From Ilyobacter_A sp963675185 (GTDB taxonomy: Bacteria > Fusobacteriota > Fusobacteriia > Fusobacteriales > Fusobacteriaceae), in assembly GCA_963675185.2 (NCBI GenBank), contig CAXXOH010000003.1, forward strand, positions 744,001 to 808,000: a stretch of DNA of 64,000 bases. Direction: 5' to 3'. Of the stretch, positions 26,498 to 33,783 are shown piece by piece; within the stretch, counting starts at the first letter, position 1; every line of letters begins with the position of its first letter. Below the pieces are notes generated by a model, which saw only the letters and a program-made list of their open reading frames with translations, did not search any database and was not told the DNA's origin. The position numbers and the translations under genes are program-made.

Positions 26498-26538
26498 AAC
26501 TGTCTAGAACCTTTAACTTCATTTTTTTGGTACCGAGA
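26498..26538 (-). other. tRNA-Leu 3'-end remnant with terminator
   Basis: The 16 bases AACTGTCTAGAACCTT at 26498 and 11 bases TGGTACCGAGA at 26528 match the terminator and the acceptor/CCA end of the intact tRNA-Leu (28601-28616 and 28632-28642) in the same order. The rest of the tRNA is absent. It may be a decayed tRNA copy or a displaced tRNA end from an integration event. The gap around it (26479-26773) holds nothing else recognisable. Confidence 0.6.
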
Positions 26539-26773
26539 TGCAGTTTCGTAGTCATGCACACAAAGTTTGACGCCATTTTTTCCATTTCACTCAATTAAAA
26601 TATAGTGGCTCTACTTTGACCTTTTTATGCAATCAAGCTAACTATGACAAACACCCATCATTACATTAACACCAGAGACCTTATAAATTCAACTGTGTAA
26701 ATTATCTCTAAAACACATACTAAAACTAAAGTATCGACTTATCAATATCTTCCTTACATCTAAAACCGACACA

Positions 26774-27685
26774 TCAATTTTTATAGTTCAGCTTGCCTAT
26801 CACACTCTCCAGGCCATTTTTCCTAACTTCACTCTCGTTATACCTTTTCATCATATCAATAGCACTTAAGTCGACTATTTTATCAAACAACTCCGTCTTC
26901 TTTATTTTTTCAACGCCCCATTTTTCATCACATGCAACTAGACCCATGTATTCCATATATCTTTGAAATGTTCTTAAAAAATTGATTCTTCCTAAAATCC
27001 CTTTTTTAGTCTCATACTCCATTCTCACAACTACCGTCTCTAATGCCATGGGGAAAGCTTCCAACAATTTATCTAAATAAAAAGAATAGTTTTCTTTGGT
27101 TTTTCCATATTTCCCAACCAGATAGTAGTTGTACGAGACTATCTCTGCAAGATTTATATCCTGTTCAGAGCTATCTAGGTATCCCCAGTTATACCCTGTA
27201 GTAAATACCCGTACAACCTTTTCAAACATCCCAGCCTCATCATTTAGGGCATCCTTTCCTGCCTTTGTCAGCGACAGTTTATTTTTCCTGATTTTAGTGT
27301 ACTTGCACAGCTCAGCCAAAACCCTTGCCAGCTCTACTCCCTTGCTATCCCTTTCATTTCTCAGCTTGTAGCCTGCTTCTTCTATAAGATACTCCTTTAT
27401 CTCGTTATTTTTATATATTTCCTTTACATATTTTGGGGGAAGGTTTCCTACCTTGGTTAAGCAGATTTCTTGCTCTCTTTCTAAAATTCTCATATAGTCC
27501 TTTATGGATTTAAAGATAGGAACCTGTTCCCTGACTTCCACAGGTATATTAGCTTTCAGTCTCACCATGCTGTCTGGTTCAAATATACTGCTTAGCATCA
27601 TCTTTATTATATTTGCTCCGAGTCCATCATATTCTTCTACGGGTACCACATCATAATCAAACCCCTTTTTCTCTTTGAATAACAA
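26774..27685 (-). CDS. Hypothetical protein, ~303 residues
   Basis: Not recognised. Start taken as TTG at 27685, one base after the stop of the upstream gene and eight bases after GGGGGG; longer starts would overlap the neighbour. Predicted soluble, mostly helical and charged (KSIKDYMRILEREQEIC, KLSLTKAGKDALNDEAGMF). The segment LSLTKAGKDAL looks like a winged-helix-type motif. It forms a two-gene unit with 27687-28169. No membrane span or signal peptide is seen. Confidence 0.75.
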   Translation of the reverse strand: MLFKEKKGFDYDVVPVEEYDGLGANIIKMMLSSIFEPDSMVRLKANIPVEVREQVPIFKSIKDYMRILEREQEICLTKVGNLPPKYVKEIYKNNEIKEYLIEEAGYKLRNERDSKGVELARVLAELCKYTKIRKNKLSLTKAGKDALNDEAGMFEKVVRVFTTGYNWGYLDSSEQDINLAEIVSYNYYLVGKYGKTKENYSFYLDKLLEAFPMALETVVVRMEYETKKGILGRINFLRTFQRYMEYMGLVACDEKWGVEKIKKTELFDKIVDLSAIDMMKRYNESEVRKNGLESVIGKLNYKN

Positions 27686-27686
27686 A

Positions 27687-28169
27687 TTATATCCCCCCTT
27701 TACTCCACCATCTAACAAGCTCTTTTCCTTCTTTCATTCTCCTCTGGTTTTCAAGTATCTGATCCAAGACTTCTCTATCCAAGGTATCCTCGTCATAAAA
27801 GAATGTAGCAGTTTTTACCGTTTCATCCATAAGCCACTCCCTAAACTCTTTTTCCTCCCCTTGAAGATACAGAGTATAGGCTAAGAATTCACAAGGGGAA
27901 TGATGATAAGTTGAAATTGCGAGCAGTTCCTCAAACTTCTCCCGAGCCTCCCTTAGCTTCCCGGCTACCAGCAGCTTTCTTCCTTCTTCCTCAAGAATAT
28001 AATCCCTGTCATCTCCTACATCTGTACACGGTTTGCTCATAGAATATTTATTTCTGAGCTTTGTTATGTATACCGACTTTTCTCTTTCCTTCTGCAATTG
28101 CTCTCCTCTATCTTTCAGAGGCTTAACAATTGAAGTTCTATTTTTTTTAACTTTTAGTTTCCTAACCAT
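27687..28169 (-). CDS. Hypothetical protein with one TPR-like repeat
   Basis: 160 residues. A lysine/arginine-rich N-terminus (MVRKLKVKKNRTS) is followed by a TPR-like helix pair (EEEGRKLLVAGKLREAREKF and FLAYTLYLQGEEKEF, about residues 60-110). GGAGG precedes the start. Encoded directly before the 303-residue protein, so the two probably work together. Function not recognised. Confidence 0.75.
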   Translation of the reverse strand: MVRKLKVKKNRTSIVKPLKDRGEQLQKEREKSVYITKLRNKYSMSKPCTDVGDDRDYILEEEGRKLLVAGKLREAREKFEELLAISTYHHSPCEFLAYTLYLQGEEKEFREWLMDETVKTATFFYDEDTLDREVLDQILENQRRMKEGKELVRWWSKGGI

Positions 28170-28540
28170 TTCTCCTCCTTTTATGCGGTTTCAAACATCT
28201 TCCTTCCAAAATATAAACTCTATCCCAAATTTCATTGAGTTTCTCTCCTTATCACTGCGTCATCCTTCACAGGAACCCCTATAGTCTCTGCGGAAGCCTA
28301 TACTTGTTCTACTTGGTATATTTTTGGAATAACGCTTAGTTTTTATTCTTTCAGATTTTTTATACCGCTTGTATTAAGATTTATTCTCTCTTCAATATCG
28401 TGCAGTAGAGAGTTAATCTACTTATCTACCATATACTCTCCCTTTAGTGGTTAAATCCAGTATTCGCTTTCGCTCACTTATTTCTGAGCAGTATAAAATT
28501 TACGCTAATCATTAAAAGTGGTATTGGTATTACATTAATA
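28170..28540. other. Gene-poor gap upstream of the hypothetical pair
   Basis: No intact gene. Minus-strand translation gives protein-like pieces broken by stops (for example INSLLHDIEERINLN and ASAETIGVPVKDDAVIRR near 28240-28430), which may be a decayed gene, but no family is recognised. Confidence 0.35.
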
Positions 28541-28569
28541 ATAACGCAAATAAATCAAATTGCCAAGGC
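28541..28569. repeat. 29-bp direct repeat, left copy (candidate att site)
   Basis: ATAACGCAAATAA, six variable bases, then TTGCCAAGGC. The same arrangement occurs at 35900-35928, just upstream of the intact tyrosine recombinase gene. GCAA and TTGC form short inverted arms around a core of 7-8 bases, as in tyrosine-recombinase crossover sites. The two copies enclose 7.3 kb of accessory genes. Confidence 0.6.
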
Positions 28570-28577
28570 CAAAAAAT

Positions 28578-28616
28578 AAAAAAAGGCCCAAACAGTCATC
28601 AACTGTCTAGAACCTT
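28578..28616 (-). terminator. tRNA-Leu terminator
   Basis: On the minus strand AAGGTTCTAGACAGT and ACTGTTTGGGCCTT form an imperfect hairpin followed by a run of seven T, 16 bases after the tRNA 3' end. Confidence 0.75.
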
Positions 28617-28631
28617 GGTTTTTTATAGAAA

Positions 28632-28719
28632 TGGTACCGAGAGTGGGACTTGAACCCACAAGGACACAAGGTCCGTCAGATTTTGAGTCTGATGCGTCTA
28701 CCAATTCCGCCATCCCGGC
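28632..28719 (-). tRNA. tRNA-Leu (anticodon CAA)
   Basis: 88 bases with encoded CCA. Acceptor arms GCCGGGA and TCTCGGT pair (two G-U), D-arm GGCGGAATTGGTAGACGC, anticodon arm CAGA-CTCAAAA-TCTG giving CAA, a long variable arm typical of class II tRNAs, and T-loop GTGGGTTCAAGTCCCAC. Reads UUG leucine codons. Confidence 0.96.
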
Positions 28720-28730
28720 ACAACAAAATG

Positions 28731-28759
28731 ATTATATTACATTTTCTTCACCAAGTCAA
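28731..28759 (-). promoter_or_regulatory. tRNA-Leu promoter
   Basis: TTGACT (28754-28759) and TATAAT (28731-28736) on the minus strand with a 17-base spacer, 12 bases before the tRNA 5' end. Both hexamers and the spacing are preserved in the pseudo-copy at 37609-37637. Confidence 0.88.
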
Positions 28760-28990
28760 GAGTTTAATAAACTTTTTTAAGATTTATAGCTTCTACAGTT
28801 GTAATCATAAGGTCTATCTAAAATAGAACTACTTTTTTCTTTTATTGATTTTAAAATTAAACCTCTTAATTTTACCCTATTTTTAACCCAAAAAATAACC
28901 ATCAGATTTTGAAAAATTTTTATTTTCTTCGGAGTTCTCCGCCAGATTACCCTTTTTTGAGATTTTTGAAAATACTCTATTAACAAGGTG
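28760..28990. repeat. tRNA upstream flank duplicated at 37.64-37.84 kb
   Basis: After the promoter, both loci share diverged blocks in the same order: CAAGTCAAGAGTTTAAT, TGTAATCA, CCATCAGATTTTGA and AAATTACCCC/AGATTACCC. This shows the tRNA-Leu and ~270 bp of upstream DNA were copied together. No gene is recognised in either copy. Confidence 0.65.
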
Positions 28991-28997
28991 GAATTTT

Positions 28998-29049
28998 TGT
29001 CCCAACCTTTTAAGTTTAATATATATAATTATATTCTGTGGTTGGGACA
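28998..29049. repeat. 52-bp palindrome-ended element, copy 1
   Basis: Begins TGTCCCAACC and ends GGTTGGGACA, with an AT-rich middle containing ATATATATAATTATAT. The same length and ends occur at 30429-30480, on the other side of the nuclease gene, and half an element is at 40444. Could be a REP/MITE-like unit or a bidirectional hairpin. Confidence 0.75.
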
Positions 29050-29063
29050 TTTTAAAAATTAAA

Positions 29064-29091
29064 AATAGTTGGGACTTTAGTCCCAACTATT
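29064..29091. terminator. Perfect 13-bp inverted repeat, likely terminator
   Basis: AATAGTTGGGACT and its exact inverse separated by two bases. On the minus strand it lies 48 bases after the nuclease stop and is followed by TTTTTAATTTTT. It shares the GTTGGGAC arm with the flanking 52-bp element. Confidence 0.65.
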
Positions 29092-29138
29092 TATTTATAA
29101 TTTACATGTTTATCACACTCTGGAGCTATCTCTAACTT

Positions 29139-30263
29139 TTATTTATACAGTTCTGATACTTTTAAATAAAAATCCCCTAAATGAGACCAATCCTTTTTAA
29201 GCATTTCTAAAATAATTTTACTAATATTTATTTTACCCAATTCATTTTCTAATTGATATTCCTTAGTTAGTAAAACACCAAATTTAAATTTATTTCTGAG
29301 TTTGATATCGTTTCTCTTAAACTCCTCTTTATAAACATCTATCAATTTAATAACTTCTTCTGATATTCCATCAAATTTTGCAGGAAGACTAAACTGAATA
29401 TAAAACGATGTCATTTCTTTCTTTGAAGCATTTTTTTCTAGGTCTTCAAAATACAAATCAAAAAAACGCATATGATTTAATTTTAATGGTCTAATAAATT
29501 TATATGCTCTATCGTTGTTCCCCTTATCAACTTCCCATAGTTCAAAATCTAAAAAATTACACTCTGATAAATCATTTACAACTAAATCTAGTTCATTATT
29601 TATATGATTTTTAAATTCTTCTTTTAATTTTATTAATTCTTCAATTTTTATTCTATTTTCTAAAAATAAACTTAGTTTTTCATTCATTGTAATATTCCCT
29701 TCAGATAAATTTTTCATATTTTTAATGAATTCTTTTAAAAAAATCTCATATTTAATAGCTGCATTTAAATAATAATTTTTCATTTCATTTTCTATTTCAA
29801 GAAAAAAATCCCTATACGTTATAGATTGAAAAATATTAGTTTTTTCTTTTCTAATTCCAAGAACAAGAAAACTATATTGACTTTCAGGAAACATTTTAAT
29901 AATAGAATTCTTATATAATTCCAAATCATTATTAAGAATATGTTGTACTTTATTTTCTATAGCTAAAATATACTCATTGTTATTTACATTAATTAATAAA
30001 TCAATCCTTTTTTCTTCTTCTAAAACAACTTCACGAAAAATTTCAACATTTTCAATTACAACATCATCTATATTAGACATTCTAAATAATGTGTTTAAGA
30101 ATAAATCTTTATATCCATGTTCTTCTACAGGGTCTATGAAAAATGCCAAAATATTTGAAGCAACATTTTCATAATGAGGGTACTTCATAATTTCAAAAAT
30201 GTTTTTTTCTTCTTTAGGTAATAATTTTAATTTATAATATATTTCATTTATAAACGACTTCAT
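29139..30263 (-). CDS. PD-(D/E)XK nuclease-superfamily protein
   Basis: 374 residues from the ATG at 30263 (AAAAGGAG six bases upstream). The N-terminal half has the layout of PD-(D/E)XK-type proteins: NVASNILAFFIDPVEEHG near residue 35, then RIDLLINV and ILAIENKV near residues 88-106, matching D...ExK-like catalytic positions (the E-N-K variant). The C-terminal half (LWEVDKGNNDRAYKFIRP) is not recognised. No methylase or other restriction subunit is adjacent. It stands alone between two 52-bp palindromic elements in an accessory island, so a defence or mobile-element role is plausible but unproven. Confidence 0.75.
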   Translation of the reverse strand: MKSFINEIYYKLKLLPKEEKNIFEIMKYPHYENVASNILAFFIDPVEEHGYKDLFLNTLFRMSNIDDVVIENVEIFREVVLEEEKRIDLLINVNNNEYILAIENKVQHILNNDLELYKNSIIKMFPESQYSFLVLGIRKEKTNIFQSITYRDFFLEIENEMKNYYLNAAIKYEIFLKEFIKNMKNLSEGNITMNEKLSLFLENRIKIEELIKLKEEFKNHINNELDLVVNDLSECNFLDFELWEVDKGNNDRAYKFIRPLKLNHMRFFDLYFEDLEKNASKKEMTSFYIQFSLPAKFDGISEEVIKLIDVYKEEFKRNDIKLRNKFKFGVLLTKEYQLENELGKINISKIILEMLKKDWSHLGDFYLKVSELYK

Positions 30264-30428
30264 AAAAGCTCCTTTTAAAATAGATATAATAATGTTTTGA
30301 AAATCTAACTTGCTCACAACTTGTCTATACAAAATTATTATTCTAATTATCTTTTTTTGATTATAGTCATTTTCTACATTAACATATTACCCCATACTCA
30401 GAAAAAAAGAAAGTAAAGATTATGAATT

Positions 30429-30480
30429 TGTCCCAACCTTTAAATTATATTATATATATTTATTTCTCCAAGTTGGGACA
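30429..30480. repeat. 52-bp palindrome-ended element, copy 2
   Basis: TGTCCCAAC at the left and GTTGGGACA at the right, AT-rich between, exactly 52 bases as at 28998-29049. It lies ~165 bp upstream of the nuclease start and directly before the IS3 element. Confidence 0.75.
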
Positions 30481-30487
30481 CTTTTAG

Positions 30488-31681
30488 TGGATAGGCTACA
30501 ATAAATTGGACAGTTTTCTTAAGGTCATATAAAATAAATAAAAAGATTATGCGGAGGTATTTTCATGACTAAGAAAACCAAGTCTAGACGTAGTTTTAAT
30601 GAAGAATTTAAAACTCAAATTGTTCAACTTTATCTCAATGGAAAAAGAAAGTGTTAAATCATCAGAGAATATGACCTTTCTCCTTCTACTCTTAATAATT
30701 GGATAAAACAGTTTGATAATACAGGCTCTTTTAAAACAGAAGATAATATTGATCCCTTAGAAAAAGAACTTCGTGCTCTTAAAAAGAGAAACAAACAGCT
30801 TGAAATGGAGAATGATATTTTAAAGCAGGTGGCGCTGATCTTGAGATGTGATTAAAGCTAATTCTCACAAATACTCTGTATCAGCAATGTGCCAAGTCCT
30901 TGGAATTTCCAGAAGTATCTATTATTACAAATACAAAATCAAAAATGACAACTCTTTTTTAATCGAATTAATTGAAGAAATTTTTGAAAACAGCAGAAAA
31001 AACTATGGGACTAGAAGATTCTAAACTTGGGCATAAAGTTTCTAGAAGGCGTATAAGCTCCACCATGAAACGAAAAGGTCTAGTCTCCAAATATACAATT
31101 GCAAAATTTAAACCACATCACGACAAAGTCAATGAAGAAAAATTGGCTAACTTAGTTGAGCGTAATTTTAATAAAAAAGACCATCTGCAAGTTGTAGTTA
31201 GCGATTTAACCTATGTAAGGGTGGGTAAAACAATTATATATGTGTCTTAATAGATCTGTTTAATAGAGAAATTATAGGTTACAGCGCTGGAAAAAACAAA
31301 GATGCCAAATTAGTAGCAAAGGCTTTCGCAGAGGTAAAAGGAAACCTTCAAAATATTAAAATTTTTCATACGGACCGTGGGAATGAATTTAAAAATCAGC
31401 TAATAAAAAGAACGTTAGATGCCTTTAATATCAAGCGTTCTTTAAGTATGAAAGGCTGTCCGTATAATAATGCGGTGGCAGAAGCCACCTTTAAAACCAT
31501 AAAGACAGAATTTACCAAGGGTAACTACTTTAATTCTCTGGAAGATTTAAAGTACGAATTACTAGATTATGTGAATTGGTTTAATAACCACAGGATTCAT
31601 TCTTCTCTTGGTTATCAAACACCGGTAGAGTACAAAATGAATAACCTTAAAAAAGTTGTCTAAAAAAGTGTTGCCATTCCA
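30488..31681 (+). mobile_element. IS3-family element (IS150-like), degenerate
   Basis: 1194 bp. Left end TGGATAGGCTACA and right end (inverse TGGAATGGCAACA) form imperfect inverted repeats of about 35 bp that end TG/CA as in the IS3 family. No clear target duplication. The transposase frames are broken (next entry). Confidence 0.88.
30565..31663 (+). pseudogene. IS3-family transposase orfA/orfB, broken
   Basis: OrfA (MTKKTKSRRSFNEEFKTQIV, leucine-zipper KELRALKKRNKQLEMENDI) has an in-frame stop after GKRKC. OrfB starts near 30850 (SAMCQVLGISRSIYYYKYK) and changes frame near 31017 and again near 31240. Its DDE residues are in VVVSDLTYVRV, IKIFHTDRGNEF and NNAVAEATFKTIKTEF. At least three lesions; inactive. 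Confidence 0.9.
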
Positions 31682-31713
31682 AAACCACTCTCTCTTATAT
31701 ATAAATATTATTG

Positions 31714-31740
31714 ACACCTCATCTTCTATGGGGTGTTTTT
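31714..31740 (+). terminator. Orphan terminator, plus strand
   Basis: ACACCTCAT pairs with ATGGGGTGT (one G-U) followed by TTTTT. No plus-strand gene other than IS debris precedes it. Confidence 0.65.
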
Positions 31741-31833
31741 ACTTTTAATTACTAAAAATAATTTAGACTTTATCAGATATTTATCCGACTAATAAGTGTC
31801 ATTAAAGTTACTTCTTTATAAAATACATATGAG

Positions 31834-31865
31834 AACACCTCGCCCCCAAAATGAGGTGTTTTTGT
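31834..31865 (+). terminator. Orphan terminator, plus strand
   Basis: AACACCTC pairs with GAGGTGTT and is followed by TTTGTATTTTTT. Similar stem to the one at 31714; both share ACACC arms with the recombinase-associated hairpins nearby. Confidence 0.6.
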
Positions 31866-31936
31866 ATTTTTTGATAAAACCCCTTTTCATTCTCTCTGCA
31901 AAAACACTCAAATTGATGTATGGAAAGTCTCACATA

Positions 31937-31965
31937 TAAAAAATAACACCCTTTACAGGGTGTCA
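31937..31965 (-). terminator. Recombinase-type terminator, repeat unit 1
   Basis: ACACCCT (31946-31952) and AGGGTGT (31957-31963) form the stem; on the minus strand TATTTTTTAT follows. It is joined to the 3' end fragment of the recombinase gene at 31963-31995, as in units 2 and 3. Confidence 0.75.
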
Positions 31966-31995
31966 CCTTAGAAATCTATCCATATACCCTAACTC
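31963..31995 (-). pseudogene. Tyrosine recombinase 3'-end fragment, unit 1
   Basis: Translates as ELGYMDRFLR followed by TGA, equal to the last ~10 residues of the recombinase family here (GYIDKFLR in unit 2, GSIDRFLK in the intact gene). It overlaps the end of the NapH-like gene in another frame and supplies its TAG stop. Confidence 0.75.
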
Positions 31996-32702
31996 CTCGA
32001 AATCTTTGTTTTCAATTTTAAAAGCTCTTTTTTAAAAGCAAATCTATACCCTAATGTTTTTTCTACTGGACAAGTTTCTAAACATTTAAAACAATTTATA
32101 CACTGGAGATTTCTTACGTTATTTGATTTTGAGACTGGAATATTCATCGGACAGGCTGTATCACACTTTTTACATTCTACACATGTTTTTTCATTTCTAG
32201 TAATAGTCATTAACCTAGTTATACTTCTTATAGAAAATTTATATGCCTCGGGACAAAAATAGTTGCAAAACGGCCTCTCAAATACCATTGAAATAACAAG
32301 GAAACTTAACGTAATAAAAACGGGTATAGATAAATAAATATTAGGTAAGTCCCCTACTAACTTAAAGAAAGACTTATATCCATCAAAATATGAAAAAATA
32401 TCCTTAACAACACTTACTGATAAAGAAAAGTATAAAATGTATCTAGAAAATTGCAAATACTTTTGAATACTACGAGGCATTTTGTACTGCCTATTGAAGA
32501 TCTTTTTGCCTATTCTAGAAAATATCTCTTGAACTGTTCCAAAAGGACAAATCCACCCACAGAAATAATTTCCAGCTAAAAATGATAATAAAACAATATA
32601 CTTAAAGTAACTCCTCGCACTTCTGTAAAAACCTAAAATCAAGATTATTAAAAATAAACTTTGAATAAAAAATCTTATGTACTGTACCCTTTTACTCATC
32701 AC
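31989..32702 (-). CDS. NapH/NosR-like membrane polyferredoxin
   Basis: 237 residues. Several membrane spans carry paired cysteine motifs (CGWICPFGTVQE near residue 48 and RPFCNYFCPEAYKF near residue 145), followed by a cytoplasmic 2[4Fe-4S] ferredoxin domain (CVECKKCDTACPMN and CINCFKCLETCPVEK). This family moves electrons across or to the membrane in nitrate, N2O and other reductase systems. No terminal reductase gene is adjacent. Its stop codon falls inside a recombinase-gene fragment, so the native C-terminus may have been altered. AGGAGG precedes the ATG. Confidence 0.88.
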   Translation of the reverse strand: MMSKRVQYIRFFIQSLFLIILILGFYRSARSYFKYIVLLSFLAGNYFCGWICPFGTVQEIFSRIGKKIFNRQYKMPRSIQKYLQFSRYILYFSLSVSVVKDIFSYFDGYKSFFKLVGDLPNIYLSIPVFITLSFLVISMVFERPFCNYFCPEAYKFSIRSITRLMTITRNEKTCVECKKCDTACPMNIPVSKSNNVRNLQCINCFKCLETCPVEKTLGYRFAFKKELLKLKTKISRS

Positions 32703-32829
32703 GACCTCCTAATTTTTTTACAATTTAAAATTATTATATAAGGTACTTGTGACATTTTTGTGACATTTTTACAATATTTTAAAATCTAAAAATCAATTTA
32801 TTCATTAAAACAAACTTTAAGAATTATAT

Positions 32830-32862
32830 AAAAAGGTGACACCTTTACGGTATCACCTCAAA
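32830..32862 (-). terminator. Recombinase-type terminator, repeat unit 2
   Basis: AGGTGACACC (32834-32843) pairs with GGTATCACCT (32849-32858), with one G-U, and on the minus strand TTTTTTATA follows. The TGA stop of the recombinase fragment lies inside the stem. Confidence 0.8.
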
Positions 32863-33116
32863 AATTTATCTATATACCCTACCTTCTTATGGTGTTCCTT
32901 GAGGGTTTTATTCTCCATACTAACATATTTCTTCGTCATTTCTATGGTTGAGTGACCCATTATCCTTTGAAGGGTAAAAGCGTTACCACCATTCTTTATA
33001 AAGTTAGTGGCAAAGGTATGTCTCCATGAGTGAATACCCTTACTCTCAAGTCCAGCTTCTTTGTAACACTTCTGGAAGTCTCTAATCACTTGGTCTAAAG
33101 CAATCTTCTTTATCAA
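32853..33116 (-). pseudogene. Tyrosine recombinase C-terminal fragment, unit 2
   Basis: The last ~83 residues match the intact recombinase at 34847-35842 at high identity from DQVIRDFQKCYK onward, with the catalytic HSWRH, GHSTIEM and Tyr in KKYVSM. The N-terminal domain and the first catalytic Arg are missing; the few residues before DQV are unrelated. Not functional alone. Confidence 0.9.
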
Positions 33117-33131
33117 AATTTATTTTGGTAT

Positions 33132-33209
33132 AAAAAAAGTGCGATACAAAAGTATCGCACAAGCGTTGAAGTCACTCGGTACTTCAACTTAAAGACAGGC
33201 TAACGTCTC
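33132..33209 (-). ncRNA. Candidate ~78-nt structured RNA with own promoter
   Basis: Downstream of a consensus promoter (33216-33244) the minus strand carries three consecutive hairpins: AGAC/GTCT (33193-33208), GTTGAAGT/ACTTCAAC (33165-33188) and GTGCGATAC/GTATCGCAC (33139-33160). The last has a four-base loop and is followed by seven T, a strong Rho-independent terminator. No open frame fits in the transcript. Family not recognised. It sits between a 69-residue protein gene and recombinase fragment 2. Transcription is inferred. Confidence 0.65.
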
Positions 33210-33215
33210 AAAAAT

Positions 33216-33244
33216 ATTATATCATTTTAAATGAAATATAACAA
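33216..33244 (-). promoter_or_regulatory. Promoter of the candidate small RNA
   Basis: TTGTTA (33239-33244) and TATAAT (33216-33221) on the minus strand, spacer 17 bases. Expected start at about 33209. Confidence 0.75.
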
Positions 33245-33286
33245 GTAGGGATTTATTTTAAATTAACTGGTAGATTCATTTTCCTG

Positions 33287-33496
33287 TTAAAAATTTTTAT
33301 CAATCATCTCACCTGTTTTGTAGTTGAAACATTCAATTTTCAAATCAGGGTATTTCTTTAAAAAATCACCATAAACTTCTAGTGCTTCTTCCTCTGTTTT
33401 AACAGCACTTTTCTCTTTGATAAAAGTTCCCTCTTCAGTTATTTTTTCAATAACCCGAATAACATAACTGTTAATATTGTTCCTAGACATATACAT
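33287..33496 (-). CDS. Small hypothetical protein, 69 residues
   Basis: Charged, soluble, no signal or membrane span (SYVIRVIEKITEEGTF, EEEALEVYGDFLKKYPDLK). Either of two ATG codons two apart could start it; the upstream AGCGAGG is a weak ribosome site. It lies in the recombinase-repeat array and precedes the candidate small RNA on the same strand. Not recognised. Confidence 0.6.
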   Translation of the reverse strand: MYMSRNNINSYVIRVIEKITEEGTFIKEKSAVKTEEEALEVYGDFLKKYPDLKIECFNYKTGEMIDKNF

Positions 33497-33615
33497 GATA
33501 GACCTCGCTTTCTTAATATCATATTATATCATGAATTCTGGAATATTTTCCTAAATTATAAAAAAGTTTTTCAATTTAAATTGATTTTTAGAGTTGTTCC
33601 CTTAAAAACATTAGC

Positions 33616-33643
33616 AAAAATGACACCTTAATTAAAGGTGTCA
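33616..33643 (-). terminator. Recombinase-type terminator, repeat unit 3
   Basis: TGACACCTT (33621-33629) pairs perfectly with AAGGTGTCA (33635-33643); TTTTT follows on the minus strand. The stop of fragment 3 is inside the stem. Confidence 0.82.
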
Positions 33644-33706
33644 CCTTAAAAATCTATCCACATACCCAACCCTCTTGTGATGTTCCTTGAGGGTCTTGTT
33701 TTCCAT
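33641..33706 (-). pseudogene. Tyrosine recombinase 3'-end fragment, unit 3
   Basis: Reads MENKTLKEHHKRVGYVDRFL and one more residue before TGA, matching the last 21 residues of the intact recombinase. It begins just after the catalytic-Tyr segment (KKYVS). Sequence upstream of the ATG is unrelated. Confidence 0.88.
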
Positions 33707-33783
33707 TATATAGAAATAGTAGCCTTTTTTACAGTTAATATTTTCCAAACTAGATTATGTAAAAGCCTCTTTTCTAATGTCTT

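Noticed and set aside
28170..28540. Minus-strand reading with protein-like pieces (ILDLTTKG, INSLLHDIEERINLN, ASAETIGVPVKDDAVIRR)
   Set aside because: Interrupted by at least five stops and no family recognised, so not called as a gene or named pseudogene.
31714..31865. Plus-strand hairpins as attC-like integron sites
   Set aside because: They are short stems with T-runs, i.e. ordinary terminators, and lack the paired R/L box structure of attC sites.
33132..33209. Resemblance of the small RNA to a CRISPR tracrRNA (successive hairpins, short shared words)
   Set aside because: No cas genes, no repeat array and no anti-repeat are in the window; the similarity is only in general layout.
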